Assembly (NCBI GenBank): GCA_027484885.1
Contig: JAIXSD010000372.1
Span: 1-11,305, forward strand
Length of the DNA stretch: 11,305 nt
Direction of reading: 5' to 3'
Source of the DNA: Rubrivivax sp.
GTDB lineage: Bacteria > Pseudomonadota > Gammaproteobacteria > Burkholderiales > Burkholderiaceae_C
In this document: positions 1 through 7,492 of the stretch, piece after piece
Position numbering within the stretch: the first letter of the stretch is position 1
How the letters are laid out: each line of letters begins with the position of its first letter
Notes under the pieces: generated by a model
Seen by the model: only the letters and a program-made list of their open reading frames with translations
Told to the model about the DNA's origin: nothing
Databases searched by the model: none
Translations under genes and position numbers: made by a program

Positions 1-2094
1 GACGCCCAGCGCCGCTTCGCCGCCCACACCGGCACCATCAATGCCTTGCTGGCCCTGATGCGCGAGAGCGCCCGCGCCCACCGCCTCAATGTCGACCCGA
101 CGCTGGACGCGGCGTTTGAGATGCTCAGCCATCGCCTGCCCCTGCTGATGGAAACCCTGGCCAAGCAGCAGGACGCACTGGCCCTGTCCAGCGACAGCAT
201 GGCCAGCTACGCGGTGGCCGCCCAGGTGGTGCTGAGCGAGGCCACGCCGGCCCTGCGCGCCGGCATGCAGCAGCTGCTGGCCCCGGGCGACCGCGCCGGT
301 CTGCAGGCCCAGCTCGACGAGCTGCTGGCCCGCATCGAGCGCCAGCAGGACGCCGTCGACAAGGTGCTGGACACGCCCCAAGCCCTGGCCGAGCTGCGCC
401 CCATCGCCAGCGCCAATCTCGCCCAGGCCCAGGCCTTGCTGGTGGCCAGCACCGTGCAGGCCGATGCCCTGCTGCAGGAGCGCCTGACCCAGCTGCGCCG
501 CAGCCAGTGGCAGGTGGGCGCCCTGCTGGTGGGCGCGATGGCGGCGATCGCCTACCTGTTCGCCGGCATTTATGTCTCGACCCTGCGCTCGCTGCGCCAG
601 CTCTCGCAGGGCACGCAAGACTTCTGCGCCGGCCGCCTGGACACCCGCATCCGCATCGACACGCAGGACGAGCTGGTTCTGGTGGCGGGCAATTTCAACA
701 CCGTGGCCTCCGAAGTCGGGCGCCTGCTCGATGTGATCCGCGAGCAGAACGAATCGCGCCAGCGCGAGCTGGAGCGCCTGGTGCAGCAGCGCACCCTGGA
801 GCTGGCCGACAAGAACGACCAGCTGCACCTGGCCGCCCTGCGAGTGCAGGAAGAGCTGGAGTCCGCCCGCGACATGCAGCAGGCCATCCTGCCCCAGCAT
901 TTCCCGGACACGGCCGACTTTTCCATGCAAGCCTGCATGCACCCGGCGCGCGAGCTGGGCGGTGATTTTTACGACTGCTTCGCCTTGTCCGAAGGCCGCT
1001 GGGGCTTTCTGGTGGCCGATGTGGCGGGCAAGGGCGTGGGCGCGGCCTTCTTCATGGCGGTGTCGCGCACGGTGCTGCAAGACCTGGCGCAAGACGAGCT
1101 GAGCCCCGAGGAGGTGCTGGCCCGAGCCAACGACATGCTCAGCGGGCGCAACCCGATGGAGCTGTTCGTCACCGCCTGCTACTGCATCTACGACCCGCGC
1201 GACGGCAGCCTGGCCTATGCCAGCGCCGGCCACCCCGCCCCCTTGCTGCGCACCGCGCAGGGCGAGGTGCTGGCCCTGGACTGCCCGCGCGACATCGCCC
1301 TCGGCGTGCTGCCCGGCATGAGCTACAGCCGCCAGCATGCCCGCCTGGCCTGCGGCGACACCCTCTTGCTCTACACCGACGGCATCACCGAAGCCTTCGA
1401 CGCCGCCGAGCAGGCCTACGGCGAAGACCGCCTGATCGCCTGGCTGCGCAGCAGCCGCGAGCCGCAAGCCGCCGCCAAGCTGGCCAGCCTGGTGCGCGAT
1501 GTGGCCGCCTTCGTCGGCGGCGCCGAGCCCAGCGACGACCTGACCGCCCTGCTGCTCTGCCGCAAACCGCAGGGCGAGGCTGCCGCCGCCCAGCCCATGC
1601 CCGCCCCCACCGACACGCCCGCCAGCCCACAAGCCCGAGGAGCTCTGACCGTGAGCCATGCCCCCCTGGAATTGAAGAACAAGACCCTGCTGCTGGAGTA
1701 CCGCCTGGACAGCCGCGTCGAGGAAATCGCCGGCCTGGCCGAGGCCGTGGACGAAGCCCTGGCCGAGCGCCCCGACCTGGCCTTTGCCGTCAACCTCTGC
1801 CTGGAAGAGCTGATCACCAACACCATCCAGCACGGCCTGCACGGCGCGCCCGACCGCCCCATCCATGTTCGCCTCTCGCGCTCGGACGAATGGCTGGAAA
1901 TCATCCTCAAGGACGACGCCCCGCCCTTCGACCCCTTCGTCCAAGCCCCCGCCCCCAGCCTCGACGCCAGCGTCGAAGCGCGCGAAGTGGGCGGCCTGGG
2001 CGTGCACATGGTCAAAACCATGATGGACGAGGTGCGCGCCTTCTACGACGGCAGCGGCAACCTGATCGTGCTCTTGAAGACGCTCAAGCGCTAA
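1..2094 (+). CDS. Membrane sensor with HAMP, SpoIIE-type PP2C phosphatase and RsbW-like kinase domains (5' partial)
   Basis: The frame is open from base 1, so the true start lies upstream; 697 residues are visible and numbered here from base 1. Residues about 1-168 form a helical, probably periplasmic sensor region, followed by a membrane segment at about 170-195 (WQVGALLVGAMAAIAYLF), a HAMP domain to about 240 and a charged coiled coil to about 290. The PP2C/SpoIIE phosphatase follows, with metal-binding acidic motifs GGDFYD (D322, D325), DVAGKG (D340), YTDG (D460) and SDDLT (D512, D513). A Pro/Ala linker near 525-545 leads to an RsbW-like GHKL ATPase with N-box LEELITNTIQHG (N607), a G1-type DDAPPFDP (638-645, Ala where Gly is usual) and G2 box GGLGVHMVK (664-672). 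Such a protein is expected both to phosphorylate and to dephosphorylate a STAS antagonist, and one is encoded 49 bases downstream. A second membrane segment probably lies upstream of the window. The family and domain order are clear; the signal and the controlled target are unknown. Confidence 0.93.
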   Translation, partial: DAQRRFAAHTGTINALLALMRESARAHRLNVDPTLDAAFEMLSHRLPLLMETLAKQQDALALSSDSMASYAVAAQVVLSEATPALRAGMQQLLAPGDRAGLQAQLDELLARIERQQDAVDKVLDTPQALAELRPIASANLAQAQALLVASTVQADALLQERLTQLRRSQWQVGALLVGAMAAIAYLFAGIYVSTLRSLRQLSQGTQDFCAGRLDTRIRIDTQDELVLVAGNFNTVASEVGRLLDVIREQNESRQRELERLVQQRTLELADKNDQLHLAALRVQEELESARDMQQAILPQHFPDTADFSMQACMHPARELGGDFYDCFALSEGRWGFLVADVAGKGVGAAFFMAVSRTVLQDLAQDELSPEEVLARANDMLSGRNPMELFVTACYCIYDPRDGSLAYASAGHPAPLLRTAQGEVLALDCPRDIALGVLPGMSYSRQHARLACGDTLLLYTDGITEAFDAAEQAYGEDRLIAWLRSSREPQAAAKLASLVRDVAAFVGGAEPSDDLTALLLCRKPQGEAAAAQPMPAPTDTPASPQARGALTVSHAPLELKNKTLLLEYRLDSRVEEIAGLAEAVDEALAERPDLAFAVNLCLEELITNTIQHGLHGAPDRPIHVRLSRSDEWLEIILKDDAPPFDPFVQAPAPSLDASVEAREVGGLGVHMVKTMMDEVRAFYDGSGNLIVLLKTLKR

Positions 2095-2143
2095 CGCTAC
2101 CTCTCAGCGCCACCCAAAAAATCGACTTGAAGAAAGACATCCC

Positions 2144-2488
2144 ATGAGCTTCGAACACCACAGCAGCGATGAGCAAGGCGCCCGCCTGGTTCAACTCAAG
2201 GGCCGCATCGACAGCGCCACCGCCGGCGCCTTCGAGCTGGCCGTGCAAGACCTGTTCGCCACGCCCGGCGCCCGCGCCCTGCTGGACTTCGCCACCGTGG
2301 ACTACATCTCCAGCGCCGGCCTGCGCGTGGTGCTGATGGCGGCCAAGCGCGCCAAGCAGGCGCAGGGCCGCCTGCTGCTTTGCGGCCTGCCCCAGCATGT
2401 GCGCGAAGTGTTCGAGATCAGCGGCTTCCTCAAAATCATCGACAGTGTGAGCGACCGCGCTGAGGGTCTGCGCCAGCTGAACGCCTGA
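2144..2488 (+). CDS. STAS-domain anti-sigma-factor antagonist (RsbV/SpoIIAA-like)
   Basis: This 114-residue protein is a single STAS domain of normal length. The central motif VDYISSAGLRVVL (residues 52-64) matches the SpoIIAA/RsbV phosphorylation loop; S57, the serine two residues before Gly59, is the predicted phospho-acceptor. In partner switching the unphosphorylated form binds and sequesters an RsbW-like kinase or anti-sigma factor. The gene lies between a phosphatase/kinase fusion and two transporter-like genes on the same strand, so its obvious partner is the fused ATPase domain of the upstream protein. No sigma factor gene is visible, so the output could be a sigma factor elsewhere or a non-transcriptional target. 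The start is preceded by a purine-rich GAAGAAAGAC at about 2128-2137, a modest ribosome binding site. Confidence 0.93.
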   Translation: MSFEHHSSDEQGARLVQLKGRIDSATAGAFELAVQDLFATPGARALLDFATVDYISSAGLRVVLMAAKRAKQAQGRLLLCGLPQHVREVFEISGFLKIIDSVSDRAEGLRQLNA

Positions 2489-2511
2489 CTGCGGATTCAC
2501 ACGGTTCCCCC

Positions 2512-4197
2512 ATGACCATCTTCATCAGCCTGTTCGCCGGGCTGGGCCTGTTCTTCATCGGCGTTCGCCTGATCAGCAGCAATCTGCGCCAGGTGATCGG
2601 GCGCCGCCTGCGCCAGCTGATCGCGCGCGCCGTCACCGGCCCGGGCTCGCTGGCCTTGTTCGGCCTGCTGGCCGGCGCGGTGATGCAAAGCGTCAATGCC
2701 GTCATCCATGTGCTGGTGGCCCTGGTCACCGCCGGCGCCATGGACCGCAAACGCGCGTTTCCCATCATCCGCTGGGCCAACCTCGGCACCTCGGCGCTGG
2801 CCCTGGTGGCCGCCATCGACCTGCATGCCCTGGCCCTGTGCCTGGTCGGGCTGACCGGCATCGCCTACTACCGGCAGATCGACCAATCGACCCGCTGGCG
2901 CCATGCCGTGGGCGCCCTGCTGGGCCTGGGCCTGCTGTTCCTGGGCACCGATTTCATCAAGAGCGGCGCCGCCCTGCTGCGCACCGAGCCCTGGCTGCGC
3001 CTGCACATCAGCGAGCTGGGCGTCTGGCTGCTGCCCAGCTTCGCCATCGGCGCGGCCGTGGCCTGGGCGGCGCAATCGTCCACCACCGTGGTCGTCATCA
3101 CCATGAGCCTGGCAGCCGGCGGCCTGATCGGCTGGAACGGTGGCGCCATGCTGGTGATGGGCGCCGGCCTGGGCTCGGCCGCCTCGGCCTGGAGCCTGGC
3201 CGGCCGCCTGCAGGGCAGCGCGCGCCAACTGGTGCTGTTCCAGGTGCTGCTGCGCCTGCAAGGCCTCGTGCTGACGCTGGCGTTTTACGCCGGCAACCGC
3301 TGGCTGCTGGACGACCCCTTCGGCCGCCTGCTGGACCAGTTCCAGATGGGCCTGCCGGCGCGGCTGGCGGCTTTCTACATGGTGGTGCAGCTGCTCAGCG
3401 ATCTGGCCAGCCGTGCGCTGGAGGCGCCCTCGCTGCGCTGGCTGGAGGCCTGGGCCGCGCCCTCGCTGCAAGAGAACCTGAGCAAGCCGCATTTCGTACA
3501 CGACGAGGCCCTGGACGAAGCCGAAACCGCCCTCCTGCTGGCCGACAAGGAGCAGCAGCGCCTGCTCGCCTGCTTGCCCGCCTACCTCGACGCCTTGCGT
3601 CAGGACGCGCCCGCGGCCCTGACCACGGCGGACCAGCGCCAGGCCGCCGAGAGCCAGGTGCTGCAGCTCTGCGAGCAGTTCCTGGTGGAGCTGGCCGACC
3701 GCCAGCGCAGCCGCGATGTGCTGGAGCGCAGCATGGTGCTGCGCGACCGCAACCGCCTGCTCGCCTCGTTGCAGGAATCGCTGGTGGAGCTGCACCAGGC
3801 CGCCCAGGTGGCCAGCGGCGGGGATGAGGGTGATGACGATGACAAAGCCGGCCGCGCCACCGTGGCCCAGCTGCTGGACCAGCTGGTGCAAAGCCTGCAC
3901 ATGATGCTGGAGGCCCTGGCCGAAACCGCCGCCCGCGCCCAGCCCGACGCCGAAGACCTGGAGCTGCTGCGCAGCCTCACACACGACCGCTCGGAGCTGA
4001 TGGACGGCATCCGCCGCCGCCTGCAAGGCAGCGATCTGGAAGCCGGCCTGCGCCAGGCCGTGTTCAGCGCAACCACCGTGTTCGAGCGCTGTGTCTGGCT
4101 GGCGCGGCGCTATGTGCTGCTGCTGGACAGCCCCCTTGCGGCCACGATTACGGCCACGGTTGCAGCCAAGGCCACGCCCCCCACCACCAAGACCTGA
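2512..4197 (+). CDS. Na/Pi-cotransporter-like membrane protein with PhoU-like C-terminal region
   Basis: This 561-residue protein has the two inverted membrane repeats of the Na+/phosphate cotransporter (NptA/YjbB) family in residues about 1-300. A hydrophilic, alpha-helical tail (about 325-545) resembles the PhoU-like domain of long family members. The signature motifs are partly eroded. The first repeat has AGAVMQSVNAV (Q59-S60-V61-N62) where the family usually has QSSSA, and WANLGTS (88-94) where GANIGTT is usual. The second repeat keeps QSSTT (188-192) but has GAGLGSA (217-223). It may therefore transport phosphate poorly, move another ion, or act as a sensor. The start has no strong ribosome binding site and lies 23 bases after the STAS stop; the gene is probably in the same operon. 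An acidic run (about residues 437-444, DEGDDDD) interrupts the tail. The family call is firm; the substrate is not. Confidence 0.87.
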   Translation: MTIFISLFAGLGLFFIGVRLISSNLRQVIGRRLRQLIARAVTGPGSLALFGLLAGAVMQSVNAVIHVLVALVTAGAMDRKRAFPIIRWANLGTSALALVAAIDLHALALCLVGLTGIAYYRQIDQSTRWRHAVGALLGLGLLFLGTDFIKSGAALLRTEPWLRLHISELGVWLLPSFAIGAAVAWAAQSSTTVVVITMSLAAGGLIGWNGGAMLVMGAGLGSAASAWSLAGRLQGSARQLVLFQVLLRLQGLVLTLAFYAGNRWLLDDPFGRLLDQFQMGLPARLAAFYMVVQLLSDLASRALEAPSLRWLEAWAAPSLQENLSKPHFVHDEALDEAETALLLADKEQQRLLACLPAYLDALRQDAPAALTTADQRQAAESQVLQLCEQFLVELADRQRSRDVLERSMVLRDRNRLLASLQESLVELHQAAQVASGGDEGDDDDKAGRATVAQLLDQLVQSLHMMLEALAETAARAQPDAEDLELLRSLTHDRSELMDGIRRRLQGSDLEAGLRQAVFSATTVFERCVWLARRYVLLLDSPLAATITATVAAKATPPTTKT

Positions 4198-4209
4198 GAG
4201 TCCCACACC

Positions 4210-6069
4210 TTGATCCACCACGCTCTGAGCCGCTGGCTGCCCCCGTCCAAGCCGGTGCGCCGGCCCTTTGAGCTGATCTACGCGGCCGATGAATGCCCGC
4301 CGCGCGGGGCCCTGGGCCTGCTGGCCCTGCAACATGCGGCCACGGTGCTGGCCCTGATCGCCCATGTGCTGGCCGCTGCCAAGATCGCGGGCCTGAGCCT
4401 GCCGCAAACCCACTCCATCGTCGCCATGACCCTGCTGGGCATGGCCATGGGCACGGCCCTGCAGGCCTGGGGCGGGCGCTGGGGCAGCGGCACCCTGCTG
4501 GTGTTTCAGCCCGACCCGATGATGATCACCGTGGCCGGCGCGGCCATCGCCAGCTACGGCCTGGGCTCCCTGGTGCAGGTGAGCCTGATCGCCGCCGGCG
4601 TCACGCTCTGCGTGGGCCCGCTGATGCGCCATCTGCGCGCCCTCTTCCCGCCCACCGTGGTGGGCACCGTGGTGTGCATGGGTGGCTTGGGCCTGGTGGA
4701 GCCGGCCATGCGCAATGCCCTGGGCATCCATGAAGCCTCAGCCGGCGCGGCCACCGGCTTGCAAACCCTGCAGATCGACGGCATCAGCGCCCTCATCTCG
4801 GGCGCCACCCTGGCCAGCATCGTGGTGCTCTCGGTCTGGGGCGGGCGGCGCTTCAAGCTGCTGGGGGTGTTGGCCGGCTTGCTGATGGGCCTGCTGATCG
4901 CCGCTTTTAGCGACCGGCTGCTGGGCCTGGAGTGGCTGCACAGTGCGCCCTGGCTGGCCCTGCCGCAGCCGATTGCGCCCAGCTTCAACCTGGGCCCCGA
5001 GATCATTTTTGCCATCGTGCTGATCGCCACGCTCAACCAGCTGGACAACATCGGCTGCCTGATCGTGATGGACAAGACCGACAACGCCGACTGGCGCCGC
5101 GCCGATATGCAAATGGTGGGCCGTGGCATCCGCGCCAATGGCGCGAGTGATTTCCTGAGCGGCCTGTTCGGCAGCTTCCCCACCGCGCCCAGCTCGGCCA
5201 ATATCGCCCTGGTGCACGCCACCGGCTCCAGCAGCCGCTACATCGGCCTGGCCTGCGCCGCCCTGCTGCTGCTGGTGGCCCTGAGCCCGCTGCTGACCAT
5301 GGCGCTCACGCTGATCCCGCAGGCCGTGCTGGGCGCCATCTCGCTCTATGCCGCCGCCTACCTGATCGTCTCCGGCATCGAGATGATCGCCACCCGCGCG
5401 CTCGACAGCCGCGGCATCTTCATGGTCGGCTTATCGCTCTGCGCCGGCCTGGCCACCATGCTGATGCCCGGGCTCAGCCAAGGCCTGCCCGAGGGCGTGG
5501 CCATGCTGGCAGGCGATGGCTTTGTGGTCACCGGCGTCTGCGTGATGGGCCTGAACTTGTTGTTCCGCTTGGGCACCCGCTTGCGCGCCAGCTGCGAGCT
5601 GGACCCCGGCCAAGGCGCGGGTCAAGGCTCGATCAACCACCAGCTCACCGCTTTTGTCGAGCGCCAAGGCGCCGCCTGGGGCGCCCGCATGGACATCGTC
5701 CGCCGCGCCGCCCTGGCCGCCCTGGAAGCCAGCGAAGCGATCCAGGCCGCAGGCGGCGGCCGCTTGCTGGTCATCCGCGGCTCATTCGATGAATTCAACT
5801 TCGATCTGGAGTTGCTGCACGAGGGTGAGCCGCTGAGGCTGGGGGGATCGGCTGCGGGGTCGGGCGATGGCTCAGCGAGCGCAGCCGCAGCGGCGGAAGC
5901 GCCGCTGGATCTGGATGCGTTGATGGACAGCGATGAGGACATTGAACGCCAGCTCGACGCCGCCATGGCCCGCGTCTCCGGCGTCCTGATCCGTCACCTG
6001 GCCGACAAACTCAGCAGCGCCAGCCTGGGGGCGGGGCAGGCGGTGTTGAGGTTGCATTTTGATCATTGA
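4210..6069 (+). CDS. Divergent NCS2 (uracil/xanthine) permease with C-terminal GHKL-like tail
   Basis: The start is TTG at 4210: a stop lies in frame at 4195, GAGAG sits about nine bases before it, and this start keeps the family-like N-terminus (PFELIYAADECPP). Residues about 33-455 contain the hydrophobic segments of the NCS2 nucleobase permease family, with QHAATVLA (41-48) and the late signature FPTAPSSANIALVHATG (323-339) ending in SSSR. By eye against XanQ/UraA, key substrate residues differ: the helix-8 Glu appears as D279 (LDNIG), the next acidic position as N310 (RANGASD) and the helix-10 Gln as A330, while N331 is kept. Residues 475-619 form a soluble tail with a Gly/Ser/Ala-rich insert (545-565). 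It carries degenerate counterparts of an RsbW-like ATPase: LEASEAIQAAG near the N-box, DEFNFDLELLHEGEPL near G1 and GVLIRHLADKL near G2. The gene begins 12 bases after the previous stop, indicating one operon. The substrate is unknown. Confidence 0.87.
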   Translation: MIHHALSRWLPPSKPVRRPFELIYAADECPPRGALGLLALQHAATVLALIAHVLAAAKIAGLSLPQTHSIVAMTLLGMAMGTALQAWGGRWGSGTLLVFQPDPMMITVAGAAIASYGLGSLVQVSLIAAGVTLCVGPLMRHLRALFPPTVVGTVVCMGGLGLVEPAMRNALGIHEASAGAATGLQTLQIDGISALISGATLASIVVLSVWGGRRFKLLGVLAGLLMGLLIAAFSDRLLGLEWLHSAPWLALPQPIAPSFNLGPEIIFAIVLIATLNQLDNIGCLIVMDKTDNADWRRADMQMVGRGIRANGASDFLSGLFGSFPTAPSSANIALVHATGSSSRYIGLACAALLLLVALSPLLTMALTLIPQAVLGAISLYAAAYLIVSGIEMIATRALDSRGIFMVGLSLCAGLATMLMPGLSQGLPEGVAMLAGDGFVVTGVCVMGLNLLFRLGTRLRASCELDPGQGAGQGSINHQLTAFVERQGAAWGARMDIVRRAALAALEASEAIQAAGGGRLLVIRGSFDEFNFDLELLHEGEPLRLGGSAAGSGDGSASAAAAAEAPLDLDALMDSDEDIERQLDAAMARVSGVLIRHLADKLSSASLGAGQAVLRLHFDH

Positions 6070-6071
6070 GG

Positions 6072-6085
6072 GACGGCTGACCGTC
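6072..6085 (+). terminator. Short stem-loop after the four-gene operon
   Basis: GACGG, a four-base loop (CTGA) and CCGTC begin three bases after the permease stop codon. No T-run follows, so it is at best a weak or factor-dependent terminator or an mRNA 3'-end stabiliser. The only support is the hairpin and its position at the end of the operon. Confidence 0.3.
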
Positions 6086-6232
6086 GGTGGCGAGAGCAGT
6101 ACCGACGCGCCGATTCTTCAGACTACAGCATGACTGTTTGAGCTCCGTCGGCACGTCGTAGCACAGGTCAGCAAAACATAAGGGCCTCTTGCGGCCGCCA
6201 CGGCGTTTAGCCCATGCAACTCGGTTGAGATC

Positions 6233-6264
6233 GGCAGCGCTGCCTAGCCTCCTGTGCGTAGGCT
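6233..6264 (-). terminator. Two adjacent inverted repeats after the FRG-domain gene
   Basis: Read from the minus strand, the FRG gene stop is followed at once by a stem of five pairs, AGCCT-N9-AGGCT (6246-6264), and then by the 12-base perfect palindrome GGCAGCGCTGCC (6233-6244). There is no T-run on the minus strand after them. Their position in the convergent gap between the permease and this gene suggests a transcription-end structure, but this is inferred. Confidence 0.3.
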
Positions 6265-7359
6265 CTAGTTCACCAGAAGCAATTTGTCATGTGCCGATTC
6301 AACAGGACCGGCTTGCTCTACTACGAGGCGCCAACGTGCAAGCCGACGAAACCCGACGCCTTCTACAAGGCCCAAGGTTCGCAATGTCGCCAGGGCACGA
6401 ACAACTGCATTCATAGAAAGTCCCGTGGCGCTCGCAATTTCAGAGCTACTGGCTGAAGGTCTCGCAGCCAGAGCGTCCCGTACCGACTGTTGGTTTGCTC
6501 CCAAGGCCACAGGGGCAGCTACGGAACTCGCATAAAGCCCCTTCACGTGAAAAGCGACTGCATCTATCTCCGGAAACAGTGTCGCCTTGCTCAAACCAAG
6601 CGTCTCCAGCTGATCCAGGATCAGCCGCTTTCTTTCTCGATTGATGGTCAGCTTTGTCAGGACAGAACTCTTCGGAATAGGCGCTGCCCGGGACTTGACC
6701 CCATTGCAGCCAAAGAGCAAGAAAGCGCCTTCTTGCCGAATGATGCGAGGATTCTCTAGTCGAGGGCGAACACAAACGACCCGCTGCAAATCCGCGCGAC
6801 GAATTTTGGGCTCGAAGTGTGGGCGGTCTTGGCATACATCGTGATGCAGTAACTTGATCGAACCATCAGCATTGAATGCATCGAGGTTCTCGATGTCTGG
6901 CACAAAAAAATCGCTAGGGCGACGACTCAAGTTAGCAACAACGTTCACAGTGTCACTGTCGAAGTACTTGACTTCTTTGACATCGAAACTCATCACGATG
7001 ACTTCGGCGTCCTCACCCCCATCCTCTATCTGGCAAGCGAAGTACAGTGCAACCAAAGGGTTGGTTGTGACATCCAACAACCTTGTGGGCAAACCGTAAT
7101 GTTGCAGCCTAGCCAGCGTTTGGAACGTCGACATGCTGCCAGCAAATTCACCGGGGCAGCGCAGCACCACCTCCTTCAGCATGGTTGCCTCGTTATCAAT
7201 CCAGCCCCGATTCCTATAAATGGACGGCGCTAGCTCGTAGCTGCTCTTAGCATGCCCCCGGAAATACAGCTGCTGCCCCTTAGGTACGTCGCCTTTCAGG
7301 TGTTCCAATTGCTGAAGGAATGTACTGATCGCGCCAATTCTTGAGTCTTTACTCTGCAT
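6265..7359 (-). CDS. FRG-domain protein with C-terminal winged-helix-like region
   Basis: The ATG at 7359 is chosen over an upstream in-frame GTG (7422) because GGGAG lies five bases before it and the family pattern starts directly after it. The protein is then 364 residues. The FRG domain is clear: LYFRGH (31-36), APSIYR (44-49), then QHYGLPTRLLDVT (86-98) and NPLVALYFAC (100-109), with RQEGAFLLFG (208-217) near its end. Residues about 288-346 look like a winged helix: QQSVRDALAARPSASSSEI, then a recognition-helix-like GLSMNAVVRALATL and LGLVEGVG. FRG proteins are common in accessory and defence-rich regions, but their biochemical activity is not settled. The gene is clearly lower in GC than the operon to its left, which suggests transfer. 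It is convergent with the permease gene, and the same-strand gene upstream encodes an XRE regulator. Family call firm; role unknown, with defence or stress one option. Confidence 0.88.
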   Translation of the reverse strand: MQSKDSRIGAISTFLQQLEHLKGDVPKGQQLYFRGHAKSSYELAPSIYRNRGWIDNEATMLKEVVLRCPGEFAGSMSTFQTLARLQHYGLPTRLLDVTTNPLVALYFACQIEDGGEDAEVIVMSFDVKEVKYFDSDTVNVVANLSRRPSDFFVPDIENLDAFNADGSIKLLHHDVCQDRPHFEPKIRRADLQRVVCVRPRLENPRIIRQEGAFLLFGCNGVKSRAAPIPKSSVLTKLTINRERKRLILDQLETLGLSKATLFPEIDAVAFHVKGLYASSVAAPVALGANQQSVRDALAARPSASSSEIASATGLSMNAVVRALATLRTLGLVEGVGFRRLARWRLVVEQAGPVESAHDKLLLVN

Positions 7360-7413
7360 TCTCTCTCCCGATTTAAATTGTTCAGCACTCATCGGCATAC
7401 CGCTTGATGCTTG

Positions 7414-7433
7414 GGTCCGCACCTGAACGGACC
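7414..7433. promoter_or_regulatory. Perfect inverted repeat upstream of the FRG-domain gene
   Basis: GGTCCG-N8-CGGACC is a perfect six-base inverted repeat lying 55-74 bases upstream of the chosen start of the FRG gene and about 60 bases beyond the stop of the XRE gene. It could be an operator for the FRG gene or a weak hairpin at the end of the XRE transcript. No convincing -35/-10 pair was found beside it. Confidence 0.35.
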
Positions 7434-7492
7434 GTAGGAAGCAGTCTAACCACTTGAATACGGGGTAGCCCGTCGAGCTTGAGGGTCAGGCC

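Noticed and set aside
46..48. TTG as the start of the sensor phosphatase
   Set aside because: The frame is open from base 1 and the sensor region and first membrane segment appear incomplete, so the start lies upstream.
2497..4731. Very long minus-strand open frame (744 residues) opposite the two transporter genes
   Set aside because: It is a Gln/His/Gly-rich shadow of high-GC codons in the opposite strand, with no domain, and the plus-strand genes there are clearly real.
7360..7422. GTG at 7422 as start of the FRG gene
   Set aside because: ATG at 7359 has a strong GGGAG site and the family pattern begins there; the 21 extra residues show nothing conserved.
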